Assembly: GCF_001426565.1 (NCBI RefSeq)
Contig: NZ_LMFA01000023.1
Location: 255,510 to 319,509 of the forward strand
Origin: Rhizobium sp. Root482
Lineage (GTDB): Bacteria > Pseudomonadota > Alphaproteobacteria > Rhizobiales > Rhizobiaceae
Length of the DNA stretch: 64,000 nucleotides
Reading direction: 5' to 3'
The position numbers were made by a program, and so were the translations under genes. This document shows, piece after piece, positions 18,704 to 28,207 of this stretch. The notes beneath the pieces are model-generated. The model made no database searches. It was given only the letters and a program-made list of their open reading frames with translations, and was not told the DNA's origin. Numbering within the stretch: the stretch's first letter is position 1; each line of letters opens with the position of its first letter.

Positions 18704-19489
18704 GTGGACGGGCACCAGAAGGCGACAGATGCGAAATCAGGACCCGCGCTGCAAAAGGCGCCGCCTGTCCTGCGCGCCCTGCCGCTGATGCTTCTCCTCG
18801 CCGGGCTTGCCTGCGCCTATGCCCTTGAGCTTCATCACTATGTCTCGCTCGGCTGGCTTGCCGACCAGCGCCAGGCGCTGCTCGACTTCGTCGCCCTGCA
18901 TTCGGTCGGCGCGGCGGCGCTGTTCTTCATCGTCTATGTCGCCGTGGTTGCGCTTTGCGTGCCCGCGGCCTCGGTGCTGACGATCTTTGCCGGCTTCCTG
19001 TTCGGCTGGCTGGCGGGCGGGCTGCTGGTGCTGGCCGCCGCCACGCTCGGCTCCTGCCTTTTGTTTGCGGCGGCGCGCAGCATGTTCGGCGATGTGCTGC
19101 GGCAAAGGGCAGGCCCCTTCCTTGCCCGCTTCTCAGAGGGGTTCTCGAGCCACGCCTTCGGCTATCTGCTGGTCCTGAGGCTGGTGCCGCTCTTTCCGTT
19201 CTTCGTCGTCAATATCGCTCCGGCCTTCTTCTCCGTCAGCCTGCGAAGCTTTGCCGCCGCCACGCTCGTCGGCATCATTCCCGGCACCTTCGTCTATGCC
19301 TGGCTCGGCCGCAGTTTCGAGCAGCTTATCGGCGATGCCGCCCTTGAGGGACGTCCGCTGGCGCTGGCCGATTTCCTGACGCCGCAACTGACGCTCGCCT
19401 TTACCGCGCTTGCCGCCATTGCGGCGCTGCCGCTTGTCGTGCAAGCAGTGAGGGAAAGAAAGGCGGCGAGCCGCGCCGGGGACGACTGA
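18704..19489 (+). CDS. TVP38/TMEM64 (DedA-like) membrane protein
   Basis: A 261-aa membrane protein with about six hydrophobic segments. The SNARE-associated/VTT domain lies at residues about 75-200, with the conserved FAGFLFGWLAGG and LRLVPLFPFFVVN motifs. Such proteins are thought to move lipids or small polar molecules across membranes. The GTG start at 18704 is the only suitable upstream start. Four nt separate it from a flavin disulfide oxidoreductase gene; these two families are often adjacent or fused in bacteria, so they probably act together. Confidence 0.85.
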   Translation: MDGHQKATDAKSGPALQKAPPVLRALPLMLLLAGLACAYALELHHYVSLGWLADQRQALLDFVALHSVGAAALFFIVYVAVVALCVPAASVLTIFAGFLFGWLAGGLLVLAAATLGSCLLFAAARSMFGDVLRQRAGPFLARFSEGFSSHAFGYLLVLRLVPLFPFFVVNIAPAFFSVSLRSFAAATLVGIIPGTFVYAWLGRSFEQLIGDAALEGRPLALADFLTPQLTLAFTALAAIAALPLVVQAVRERKAASRAGDD

Positions 19490-19493
19490 CCGC

Positions 19494-20918
19494 GTGACGA
19501 ATATCCTTCATCCCGATATCTGCGTGATCGGCGCCGGCTCGGCGGGGCTTTCGGTGGCCGCCGGCGCGGCCGCCTTCGGCGTGCCGGTCGTGCTTGTCGA
19601 GAAAGGCCTGATGGGTGGCGATTGCCTGAACCATGGCTGCGTGCCTTCCAAGGCGCTGATCGCCGCGGCGCGGCATGCGCATGCGGTGCAGCAGGCCGCC
19701 GCTTTCGGGATCGCTGCGGGCGAACCGCGGGTCGATTTCGAGAAGGTGCAGGCCCATGTAAAGGACGTGATCGCATCGATTGCGCCCAATGATTCGGCCG
19801 AGCGCTTCACCGCCATGGGCGTCCATGTCATTCGCGACGAGGCGCGCTTTGCCGATGCCGAAACGGTTGCGGCCGGCGACACGCTCATTCGCGCCCGCCG
19901 CTTCGTGATCGCCACCGGGTCTTCACCGGCAATTCCGCCCATACCAGGCCTTGCCGATCTCGATTACCTCACCAACGAGACGCTGTTCGGCCTCAAGCGC
20001 TGCCCTGACCATCTTCTGGTGATCGGCGCCGGGCCGATGGGGCTGGAAATGGCGCAGGCGCATCACCGGCTGGGGGCAAGGGTCACCATCGTCGAGACCG
20101 CAACGGCTCTGGCGGGGGAGGCGCCCGAACTGGTGCGGATCGTTATCGAAAGCCTGCGCGGCGAAGGCGTCGCCCTATTCGAAAAGACCCGCATCATCGC
20201 CGCCGAAAGAATGGCACAGGGCGTGCGGCTGACATGCGAGACCGAAGAGGGGCCGTTGACGGTAGAAGGCAGCCATCTCCTGGTGGCGACCGGGCGCCGC
20301 GCCAACAGTGCCGGGCTCGGGCTGGCGGCGGCCGGCATCCGCGAGACATCGTCCGGCATCATGGTCGATGGCAATCTGCGCACGGACAATCGCCGTGTCT
20401 ATGCGATCGGCGACGTGGCGGGCGGCCTGCGGTTCACCCATGCGGCCAATTACCACGCATCCCTGGTGCTGCGCGAAATCCTCTTTCGGGTGCCGGCCCG
20501 CGAAAACCGCGCGATCGTTCCGCGCGTCACCTTCACCGATCCGGAAATTGCCTCCGTCGGCCTGAGCGAGGCGGAGGCGCGGCGGGCGCATGGCAAAGTC
20601 GACATCCTGTCCTGGTCCTATGGGGACAACGACCGTGCCCGAACCGAGCGCGCGACGACGGGCCTGATCCGCATCATCGCCGGCCGGCGCGGCAGGATTC
20701 TCGGCGTCGGCATCGTCGGCGCCGGCGCGGGCGAGATGATCCATCTCTGGGCAATGGCGCTTTCGAGCGGCCGCAGGCTGAAACATATGCGCGACTATGT
20801 CGGCCCCTATCCGACCCTGACGGAGATTGGAAAACGCGCGGCCATCGCCTATTATGCGCCCTTGGCGCGAAAGCCGTTCGTCCGGGCGATTGTCCGGCTG
20901 CTACGGCGTTTCGGCTGA
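19494..20918 (+). CDS. FAD-dependent pyridine nucleotide-disulfide oxidoreductase (MerA/dihydrolipoamide dehydrogenase-like)
   Basis: A 474-aa class I flavin disulfide oxidoreductase. FAD binding is at GAGSAGLS (about 13), the redox disulfide is GGDCLNHGCVPSK with Cys about 44 and 49, NAD(P)H binding is at GAGPMGLEMA (about 184), and the second FAD motif is YAIGDVAGG (about 302). The usual C-terminal catalytic HxHPT is replaced by a GPYPTLTE segment, and there is no C-terminal mercury-binding Cys pair. So it is neither a true dihydrolipoamide dehydrogenase nor MerA. It starts with GTG and forms an operon with the TVP38 gene; the next kinase gene is also close. Confidence 0.85.
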   Translation: MTNILHPDICVIGAGSAGLSVAAGAAAFGVPVVLVEKGLMGGDCLNHGCVPSKALIAAARHAHAVQQAAAFGIAAGEPRVDFEKVQAHVKDVIASIAPNDSAERFTAMGVHVIRDEARFADAETVAAGDTLIRARRFVIATGSSPAIPPIPGLADLDYLTNETLFGLKRCPDHLLVIGAGPMGLEMAQAHHRLGARVTIVETATALAGEAPELVRIVIESLRGEGVALFEKTRIIAAERMAQGVRLTCETEEGPLTVEGSHLLVATGRRANSAGLGLAAAGIRETSSGIMVDGNLRTDNRRVYAIGDVAGGLRFTHAANYHASLVLREILFRVPARENRAIVPRVTFTDPEIASVGLSEAEARRAHGKVDILSWSYGDNDRARTERATTGLIRIIAGRRGRILGVGIVGAGAGEMIHLWAMALSSGRRLKHMRDYVGPYPTLTEIGKRAAIAYYAPLARKPFVRAIVRLLRRFG

Positions 20919-20937
20919 CGACAGGATCGCGCGTGAC

Positions 20938-22422
20938 ATGGTGGCAGAGATGACAGACCCAGCAAGCAGCGGAAAGGCGCCGGTGCGCGCAGCCCTGCTT
21001 CGCGGCCTTTCCGGCAAGCTGCTTCTGCTGACCGTGGTTTTCGTCATGCTGGCCGAAGTGCTGATCTTCGTGCCCTCGGTCGCCAATATGCGCATCCGCT
21101 GGCTGGAAGACCGGCTGAACACGGCCGCCGCCGCCAGCGTGGTCGTGGACGGCATGGAGGGCGTCCAGCTGTCGCAGATGGTGCAGAAGGAGACGCTGAT
21201 GGCGACCGGTACCAAGGCGATCGTGCTCCGGCGCAAGGGCGCCTCGCGGCTGATCGCGGCGGCCGATGCCATGCCGCTGGAGGTTGATGCGCAATACGAC
21301 GTCGCGGCCATGACGCCGCTGATGGCGATCCGCGATGCTTTCGACACGCTTTTGTTCGGCGGCGACCGGATCGTGCGCATCTACGGGCCGGTCGGCGACA
21401 GTGCGGCGATCATCGAAGTGGTGATGGAGGACCAGCGCCTGCGCAAGGCGATGCTGATCTATTCGCGCAACGTCCTTATCCTCTCGATCGCCATTTCGCT
21501 GTTTACCGCGACACTGATCTTCCTGGCGATCAACCGGATGATGATCGCGCCGATCCGCCGCATGACTGCCAATATGCAGGAATTCTCCGCCGATCCGACC
21601 GATCCCGCCCGCGTTCTCCAGCCGCAACCGGGCGGCGACGAATTGTCGATGGCCGGCCAGCATCTGGCGACGATGCAGCGGCGGCTGCAAAAGACCCTGA
21701 AGGAGCAGAAGAATTTGGCCGATCTCGGCCTCGCCGTTTCCAAGATCAACCATGACATGCGCAACATCCTCGCTTCGGCGCAACTGATCTCCGACCGGCT
21801 TGCCGATGTCGACGATCCGATCGTCAAGCGCTTCGCGCCGACACTGCTGCGCACCATCGACCGCGCCGTCGGCTATACGACGGAGGTGCTCTCCTATGGC
21901 CGCACCACCGAGCCGGAGCCGCGCCGCCGGTTCCTGCCGCTGCGGCCGCTGGTTGGCGATGTCGCCGAGATACTGGCGATCGATCCGAAATCCGGCATCG
22001 ATTTCAACATCCAGATACCGGAAGACCTGCAGGTGGATGCCGATGGCGAGCAGTTGTTCCGCGTCATCCACAATATCAGCCGCAATGCCGTCGAGGCGCT
22101 TTCCGGCGAACGGTCCGACGGGGAGCTGCCGCGACGGATCAATGTCTCGGCGATGCGCACCGGCAGCGTCGTTGCGATCTCGATCGACGATACCGGGCCG
22201 GGCATGCCGCAAAAGGCGCGCGAGAACCTGTTTGCCGCTTTCCGCGGCTCGGCCCGCTCGGGCGGCACCGGGCTTGGCCTGGCGATCGCCCGCGAACTGG
22301 TGCTCGCCCATGGCGGCACGATCGCGCTGGTGGAAAAGGCGACGCTAGGCACCCTGTTTCGCATCGAACTGCCCGATCGACCGGTGCCGCTCGACGCCTT
22401 CCGCTCCCGGGCGCATCACTGA
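20938..22422 (+). CDS. Membrane sensor histidine kinase
   Basis: A 494-aa sensor kinase with two membrane segments (about residues 23-45 and 180-200) enclosing a periplasmic domain of about 135 residues. After a HAMP-like linker comes the H-box INHDMRNILASAQLISDRL, then the N-box (HNISRNAVEAL), G1 (DDTGPGM) and G2 (GGTGLGLAIARE). The H-box is atypical (HDMRN rather than HELRTPL), a form seen in a rhizobial kinase family. No response regulator is adjacent. Only 19 nt separate it from the oxidoreductase gene, so it may be co-transcribed with that pair. ATG 20950 is an alternative start. Confidence 0.85.
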   Translation: MVAEMTDPASSGKAPVRAALLRGLSGKLLLLTVVFVMLAEVLIFVPSVANMRIRWLEDRLNTAAAASVVVDGMEGVQLSQMVQKETLMATGTKAIVLRRKGASRLIAAADAMPLEVDAQYDVAAMTPLMAIRDAFDTLLFGGDRIVRIYGPVGDSAAIIEVVMEDQRLRKAMLIYSRNVLILSIAISLFTATLIFLAINRMMIAPIRRMTANMQEFSADPTDPARVLQPQPGGDELSMAGQHLATMQRRLQKTLKEQKNLADLGLAVSKINHDMRNILASAQLISDRLADVDDPIVKRFAPTLLRTIDRAVGYTTEVLSYGRTTEPEPRRRFLPLRPLVGDVAEILAIDPKSGIDFNIQIPEDLQVDADGEQLFRVIHNISRNAVEALSGERSDGELPRRINVSAMRTGSVVAISIDDTGPGMPQKARENLFAAFRGSARSGGTGLGLAIARELVLAHGGTIALVEKATLGTLFRIELPDRPVPLDAFRSRAHH

Positions 22423-22622
22423 ACGGAAGCCCGGCGGCAGGCCTCCGCCGCTGCCGAAACGCAAGCGCCGATACCTGGATACCCATGGAATTCGCCTAAC
22501 GTTTCAACGCAGTAGACGAGGAAGCGGGACAAAAAACAAAGTTTCTGCGCAAATTCGCTTGCATTCCCCGGTGGGACGTTTTAGAGGATCGCCACGCCAG
22601 CGGTTCTGCACCGCGGCAAGAC

Positions 22623-22699
22623 GCACCCGTAGCTCAGCTGGATAGAGCATCAGACTACGAATCTGAGGGTCGGACGTTCGAATCGTTCCGGGTGCGCCA
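22623..22699 (+). tRNA. tRNA-Arg (anticodon ACG)
   Basis: Acceptor arms GCACCCG (22623-22629) and CGGGTGC (22689-22695) pair perfectly; the D-arm AGCTCAGCTGGATAGAGC, anticodon loop CTACGAA with anticodon ACG, and T-arm GTTCGAATC are present. CCA is encoded at 22697-22699. The total length is 77 nt. A T-rich tract follows directly. Confidence 0.97.
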
Positions 22700-22760
22700 T
22701 TTTTCCCCTTACTATCAATCTGTTCCGGTATTCTGGCGTAACCGCATTCCTGCGCGCGTT

Positions 22761-23006
22761 CTATGTCGGCCTTCGCCGCAGGGTCTCGATCAGCATGCGG
22801 GTTTTTCCGGTGGCGTAGGAAATATCCTCGCGTTCGAGATGCACGGTGATCTCGACATCCTTCCAGCCGGCGCCGTTGTCGCGGGCAAAGATCACCGCTT
22901 CTTCCAGCGATGGGAAAAGCGAGGGAGCGTCGCCCTCGACCCAGAACTGCACCGAACATTCCGCCTGCGAATAATTGGCGAGTGCCTTGAGTGGATCGAA
23001 GGTCAT
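22761..23006 (-). CDS. Conserved small hypothetical protein
   Basis: An 81-aa acidic protein (MTFDPLKALANYSQAECSVQ at the start) without signal peptide or membrane segment. The pattern of alternating beta-strand-like stretches (CSVQFWVEG, DVEITVHLE) suggests a small alpha/beta fold. GGAGA lies 5-6 nt before the ATG at 23006. I do not recognise a named family. It is separated from its minus-strand neighbour DUF1810 by about 110 nt. Confidence 0.7.
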   Translation of the reverse strand: MTFDPLKALANYSQAECSVQFWVEGDAPSLFPSLEEAVIFARDNGAGWKDVEITVHLEREDISYATGKTRMLIETLRRRPT

Positions 23007-23114
23007 GCGGGTCTCCGGCAATTGATATCAGGCTCACAGGGCGTCCGAGCGCCGAACGCTGCTATAGCGGGAAAAAATCGCTCCGTCTCCCCCGCACGAA
23101 TGCCGATTGCGGCT

Positions 23115-23543
23115 TCACAGGCCGCCAAGGATGTCCAGGGTCCTGCCGTCGGCCTCGCCGTCGAAATAGCGGTCGAGGGCTGCCTGGAAGGGTTTGGGGT
23201 CTTCCGCCGCCTCGCGAAACAGCGTCATCGACGAGCCGAATTTCAGGTCGTCGGGCGAGCCGAACAGGTCGAGGGCGCTGACGGCTTGCGAGGCATTGAT
23301 GGTTCGCGTGCATTCCAGGAGCCGGGCGCCGAGCAGGGGATGGGCGCCATAGGCACGGGCCTCCTCGAGGCTTGAAATGGCGAAATAACGCGCGGTCGAG
23401 GAATGGCCGAGGCCGGCGATCTGCGGAAAGACGAACCACATCCAGTGTGTTTCCTTGCGGCCGCGTTCCAGTTCGGCAAGGGCATTGCGGTAAAAGGGTG
23501 CCTGCGCCTCGACAAAGCGAAAAAGATTGAACCGGTCCCGCAT
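23115..23543 (-). CDS. DUF1810 family protein
   Basis: A 142-aa soluble protein with the DUF1810 pattern: FNLFRFVEAQAPFYRNALAE at the N terminus, then THWMWFVFPQIAGLG and SSTARYFAI. The function of the family is not established; some work links relatives to calpastatin-like annotations that are not supported. GGGAGAG precedes the ATG at 23543. Confidence 0.85.
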   Translation of the reverse strand: MRDRFNLFRFVEAQAPFYRNALAELERGRKETHWMWFVFPQIAGLGHSSTARYFAISSLEEARAYGAHPLLGARLLECTRTINASQAVSALDLFGSPDDLKFGSSMTLFREAAEDPKPFQAALDRYFDGEADGRTLDILGGL

Positions 23544-23670
23544 GTCGTCTCTCCCTCTGTCGTCCTGCCATCGGACAGCCTTGATCGAACGCCGGTGCAT
23601 GTCCACCGGTTCCACGCGTGCTATCGTGAGCGAGGCGAAGAAGCGGCGTGCGTCGATCGGTTGTGCTGTA

Positions 23671-24255
23671 CTAATCGTCGAGGCGGACGGTGGCGCGGCC
23701 GCGGCTGAGATCGGCGATTGTCGCGACCGCCGCGCCGCATCCGGCTTTCTCGATCCGCACTGTCAGTTCGGCGCCGGTATCGGTAAAGCTCTCGGCCGTG
23801 AGCGTTGCGCCGACGCCCGGCAGGCGCGCCTTGATGAGAGCCAGATCGGCGAAGTCGCAGGCGATCACGGCGCCGACGGTTTCGATCAGTTCGGTCTTCT
23901 CCGCCGCGCGAAAACACATTGCCGCCGTGCCGCCATAGGCGCGCATCAGGCCACCGCTGCCGAGCAGCGTGCCGCCGAACCAGCGGGTGACGACGACGGC
24001 AACGCTATCGAGCGACTGGCCGTCGATCGCCTGCAGGATCGGCTTGCCGGCCGTACCGCTCGGTTCTCCGTCGTCGTTGAAGCGGTAGGTCTGGCCGATG
24101 CGGAACGCCCAGCAATTATGGCTGGCTGTGGGATCGGAATGGCCGGTGACGAATTCCTTGGCCGCCGCTTCGTCGGTCACGGGGGCGCAGACCGCCAGAA
24201 AGCGGCTCTTCTTGATTTCCTGCTCGAAACGCTCGATGCGCTGAAGCGTAAACAT
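23671..24255 (-). CDS. YigZ/IMPACT family protein
   Basis: A 194-aa protein of the YigZ (UPF0029) family. The signature is visible as SHNCWAFRIG followed by DDGEPSGTAGKPIL and the RWFGGTLLGSGGL segment. The N-terminal domain (about 1-120) has a ribosomal S5 domain 2-like fold in known members; the C-terminal domain is EF-G IV-like. The bacterial function is unclear, with a role in translation suggested for eukaryotic IMPACT. It lies 64 nt upstream of the putA stop on the same strand. Confidence 0.88.
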   Translation of the reverse strand: MFTLQRIERFEQEIKKSRFLAVCAPVTDEAAAKEFVTGHSDPTASHNCWAFRIGQTYRFNDDGEPSGTAGKPILQAIDGQSLDSVAVVVTRWFGGTLLGSGGLMRAYGGTAAMCFRAAEKTELIETVGAVIACDFADLALIKARLPGVGATLTAESFTDTGAELTVRIEKAGCGAAVATIADLSRGRATVRLDD

Positions 24256-24319
24256 CCGCCGGCCCCGTTTGTGCGCGGTGATAGCGCATCGGCAAACGGG
24301 ATGCCAGCGGTTGTCGGCC

Positions 24320-27300
24320 TTATCCGATCGACATCAGGCTGGCATTGCCGCCGGCGGCCGCCGTATTGATGCTGGTGGAAACCTCTTCCAGCAGCCAGTT
24401 GAGGCAATAGGCATCGGGATTTGCCGACAGCTCCTGCGCCGATGCGGCCTGGACGAGCACCAGCGGGCCGGGCAGGGCGGCGATCTTCTTGTTGGCGGTG
24501 CGGATATGGTCCGCATCGCCTTCGATCAGCGCCCCGGAAAAGGGCACGTCGGCCGCCCAGTCCGAGGTGAAGGATAGCCGGGCCGCAACATTGGCGGGCA
24601 GGGCCGAAAGCCTGTCCTTCAGGCCGGAAGCGGTGTCGATCACGGCGGCATTGCCGGTGGCGAGCACGGCGGCGAGCTGGCGGTAAAGCCCTTCCTCGGT
24701 TTCCGAGACCAGCAGAATGCGGCCACGCGGATGCAGCGCATACAGATTGCGCTCGCCGACCGGTCCGGCCAGTTCCGTGGTCAGGCCGAGCGCCGACTGG
24801 CTGCCGGTTTCGCGCGCGGCCTGCGCCTGCGCCTTCAAGCCCTTGCCCTCCAGCCATCTGGCGAAATCGAGCAGGACCGGATCGAGATGGACCGAACTAT
24901 GCTGCGGCGGCACCGGCGGCGTGGCGACGAGGCGGCCGAGATAGAGCGGGCCGCCGGCCTTGGGACCGGTGCCGGAAAGCCCGCGCCCGCCAAAAGGCTG
25001 GACGCCGACGACGGCGCCGATGATATTGCGGTTGACGTAAAGATTGCCGGCCTGCACGCGGCTCGTCACATGGGCGATCGTCTCGTCGAGGCGTGTATGC
25101 AGCCCGAAGGTGAGGCCGTAGCCGGTGGCATTGATATCGTCGATCAACCGGTCGAGATCGTCACGCTCGTAGCGCAGCACGTGCAGGACCGGGCCGAAGA
25201 CCTCCTGCTTCAGGTCGGAGAGATTTTTCAGCTCGATGATCGTCGGCGGCACGAAGGTGCCCTTCGCGGTTGCCGGCGAAAGCGCGATCTGCTCGACCTT
25301 GGCACCGATGCCGCGCATGGCTTCGATATGCTTTTCGATAACGCCCTTGGCTTCCTCGGTAATCACCGGGCCGACATCGACGGCAAGACGGTCGGTGCGG
25401 CCGATATCGAGCTCGTGCAGCGCGCCCTTCAGCATGGCGAGAACACGGTCGGCGACATCGTCCTGCAGGCAGAGCACGCGCAATGCCGAGCAGCGCTGGC
25501 CGGCGCTGTCGAAGGCCGACGCGATGACATCGCCGACGACCTGTTCGGCAAGGGCGGAACTATCGACGATCATGGCGTTCTGGCCGCCGGTTTCGGCAAT
25601 CAGCGGGATCGGCTTGCCGGCCGCAGACAGCCGGTCCGCCAGCTGCGCCTGGATCAGGCGGGCAACGGCGGTCGAGCCGGTGAACATCACGCCGGCAATG
25701 TTCGGCGCGCCGACAAGGGCGGCGCCGACGCGGCCGTCGCCCGGCAGAAGCTGCAGCGCTTCGGCTGGAATGCCGGCCTCGTGCAGGAGGCGCACGCCCT
25801 CGGCGGCGATCAGCGGCGTTTCCTCGGCAGGTTTTGCCAGCACCGGATTGCCGGCCACCAGCGCCGCTGCGATCTGGCCGCAGAAGATCGCCAGCGGGAA
25901 ATTCCACGGGCTGATGCAGACGATGGGCCCGAGCGCCTTATGGGCCGGGCCGAGCGTGCGGGCCGCCTGTTCGGCATAGTAGCGCAGGAAGTCGATCGCC
26001 TCGCGCACTTCGGCAATCGCGTTGGGCAGCGATTTGCCGGCTTCGCGGATGATCAGGCCGAGCAGGGTGGGCATGCGCGCCTGCATCAGATCGGCGGCGC
26101 GCACCAGGCATTGGGCACGCTCGGCGGGTGCAACCGTGCTCCATCGCGCGCCTTCCGCAAGGGCGATCTCGACCGCACGGCGGGCATCGTCTTCCGCGGT
26201 CTCGATGACCGAACCAACCACATCACGATGGTCACCGGGATTGAGCACGGGGCGGCTCTCGCCGCGCAGTTTTTCAGCGCAGAGATGCGGGGCAGCCGTC
26301 CAATCCATCGCAGCACTGGCTTTCAGGGCATCCGACAGCATCGACAGCGTTGTCTCGCTGGAAAGATCGAGGCCGGCGGAATTGTCGCGTCCGGCATAGA
26401 GATCGACCGGCAGCTTGATCTGGTCATGCGGCGCGCCCATGACGGGCATGGCGCGGACGGTATCGACGGGATCGGCGATCAGTTCTTCCACCGAGACCGT
26501 CGGATCAGCGATGCGGTTGACGAAGGAGGAGTTCGCGCCGTTTTCCAGAAGGCGGCGAACGAGATAGGCGAGCAGCGTCTCATGGGTTCCGACTGGCGCA
26601 TAGATGCGGGCCGGGCGATCGAGCTTGTCCTTGCCGACGACCTCGTCATAGAGCGGCTCGCCCATGCCGTGCAGGCACTGGAACTCGTATTTTCCGACCT
26701 TGAAATCGGGGCCGGCCATTTCGTGGATCGTCGCCAGCGACTGGGCATTGTGGGTGGCGAATTGCGGGAAGATCACGTCCACCGCATCGAGCAGCTTTTT
26801 CGCGCAGGCGATATAGGAGACGTCGGTATGGATCTTGCGGGTAAAGACCGGAAAATCCTCCAGCCCGTCGATCTGGGCGCGCTTGATTTCGGCATCCCAA
26901 TAGGCGCCCTTGACGAGGCGCACCATCATGCGGTGGCCGGAGCGGCGGGCAAGGTCGATGATGAAATCGAGCACGAAGGGGCAGCGCTTGCCATAGGCCT
27001 GGACGACGAAGCCCATGCCGTTCCAGCCTGAGAGGTCCGGATCGAGCCGCAACGCCTCAAGCAGATCGAGCGACAGTTCCAGCCGGTCGGCTTCTTCGGC
27101 ATCGATATTCAAGCCGATATCGTAGCTCTTGGCGATCAGCGCCAGCGCCTTCACCTTCGGCAGAAGTTCGCCCATGACGCGGGCCGACTGGGCGCGGACA
27201 TAACGGGGATGCAGCGCCGAAAGCTTGATCGAGATGCCGGGACCTTCATAGATGCCGCGGCCGTTCGAAGCCTTGCCGATGGCATGGATGGCGTTTTCGT

Positions 27301-28021
27301 AGTCGGCATAATAGCGCTCGGCATCGGCCGCCGTGGTCGCGGCCTCGCCCAGCATGTCGTAGGAATAGCGGAAGCCGCGTGCCTCGAGCGCCCGCGAGCG
27401 CTTCAGTGCTTCCTCGATGGTTTCGCCTGTCACGAACTGCTCGCCCATCATTCGCATCGCCATGTCGACGCCGCGGCGGATCACCGGCTCGCCGGCGCGG
27501 GCAATGAGGCGGGTGAGGGCGGCGGACAGGCTACGGTCGTTGACGGTGGAGGTGAGCTTGCCGGTAACGACGAGGCCCCAGGTGGCGGCATTGACGAAGA
27601 GGGAGCGGCCGCCGCCGATATGCGAGCGCCAGTCGCCATCGGCGATCTTGTCGCGGATCAGCGCGTCGCGGGTGGCGGTATCGGGAATGCGCAGCAGGGC
27701 CTCGGCCAGGCACATCAGCGCCACGCCCTCCTGGCTCGACAGCGAATATTCATGCACCAGGCCCTCGACGCCGGAGCCCTTGTGCTTGGCGCGCAGTGCC
27801 AGGATCAATTTGCGGGCGGTCGCCTTGGCGCGGGCGCGGATATCCTCGGGCAGAGTGGCGGCCGCTACCAGCGGCGCCACGCATTCGGTTTCCGGCCGAC
27901 GATAGGCGGCGGTGATGGCCTGGCGCAGGACCGTCTGGGTGGAAATCGGCGGGGCGAAATCGGCAAAGGGCAGGGGCGCGGATGCGGTCTGCGAGGTCTC
28001 GGACTGCTGCGGCTGGCTCAT
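24320..28021 (-). CDS. putA: Bifunctional proline dehydrogenase / L-glutamate gamma-semialdehyde dehydrogenase
   Basis: A 1233-aa enzyme that oxidises proline to glutamate. The FAD-dependent proline dehydrogenase barrel spans about residues 170-470; the aldehyde dehydrogenase domain spans about 550-1000, with catalytic Cys in SAGQRCSAL and the NAD region ISPWNFPLAIF. A C-terminal extension follows, as in long type B PutA. The N terminus has no ribbon-helix-helix, so it is not an autorepressor like the E. coli protein. No divergent Lrp-type putR gene is next to it. The ATG at 28021 is preferred over the adjoining TTG. Confidence 0.96.
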   Translation of the reverse strand: MSQPQQSETSQTASAPLPFADFAPPISTQTVLRQAITAAYRRPETECVAPLVAAATLPEDIRARAKATARKLILALRAKHKGSGVEGLVHEYSLSSQEGVALMCLAEALLRIPDTATRDALIRDKIADGDWRSHIGGGRSLFVNAATWGLVVTGKLTSTVNDRSLSAALTRLIARAGEPVIRRGVDMAMRMMGEQFVTGETIEEALKRSRALEARGFRYSYDMLGEAATTAADAERYYADYENAIHAIGKASNGRGIYEGPGISIKLSALHPRYVRAQSARVMGELLPKVKALALIAKSYDIGLNIDAEEADRLELSLDLLEALRLDPDLSGWNGMGFVVQAYGKRCPFVLDFIIDLARRSGHRMMVRLVKGAYWDAEIKRAQIDGLEDFPVFTRKIHTDVSYIACAKKLLDAVDVIFPQFATHNAQSLATIHEMAGPDFKVGKYEFQCLHGMGEPLYDEVVGKDKLDRPARIYAPVGTHETLLAYLVRRLLENGANSSFVNRIADPTVSVEELIADPVDTVRAMPVMGAPHDQIKLPVDLYAGRDNSAGLDLSSETTLSMLSDALKASAAMDWTAAPHLCAEKLRGESRPVLNPGDHRDVVGSVIETAEDDARRAVEIALAEGARWSTVAPAERAQCLVRAADLMQARMPTLLGLIIREAGKSLPNAIAEVREAIDFLRYYAEQAARTLGPAHKALGPIVCISPWNFPLAIFCGQIAAALVAGNPVLAKPAEETPLIAAEGVRLLHEAGIPAEALQLLPGDGRVGAALVGAPNIAGVMFTGSTAVARLIQAQLADRLSAAGKPIPLIAETGGQNAMIVDSSALAEQVVGDVIASAFDSAGQRCSALRVLCLQDDVADRVLAMLKGALHELDIGRTDRLAVDVGPVITEEAKGVIEKHIEAMRGIGAKVEQIALSPATAKGTFVPPTIIELKNLSDLKQEVFGPVLHVLRYERDDLDRLIDDINATGYGLTFGLHTRLDETIAHVTSRVQAGNLYVNRNIIGAVVGVQPFGGRGLSGTGPKAGGPLYLGRLVATPPVPPQHSSVHLDPVLLDFARWLEGKGLKAQAQAARETGSQSALGLTTELAGPVGERNLYALHPRGRILLVSETEEGLYRQLAAVLATGNAAVIDTASGLKDRLSALPANVAARLSFTSDWAADVPFSGALIEGDADHIRTANKKIAALPGPLVLVQAASAQELSANPDAYCLNWLLEEVSTSINTAAAGGNASLMSIG

Positions 28022-28207
28022 CAAATTTCGTCCCTTTGAAACTGGCCCGGCGCACCGACTATGCGCCTTTTATGCTGGGCGCAAAATAGGAGAGAGGACG
28101 CCGCATATCCATCCGGTAAATTAGGGTGAATTCGGGATGTTTCACTAAACGATACGGGTAACGACGAATGATATACGGAGAAGGCAAGTTGTCGCCGGAT
28201 GACTGCC

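Noticed and set aside
19494-20918. Mercuric reductase or dihydrolipoamide dehydrogenase identity
   Set aside because: The C-terminal cysteine pair of MerA and the HxHPT motif of dihydrolipoamide dehydrogenase are both missing.
20674-22311. 545-aa minus-strand open frame
   Set aside because: Antisense to the sensor kinase gene; shadow frame with no motif.
24731-27031. 766-aa plus-strand open frame
   Set aside because: Antisense to putA; no family similarity, and a low-complexity shadow composition.
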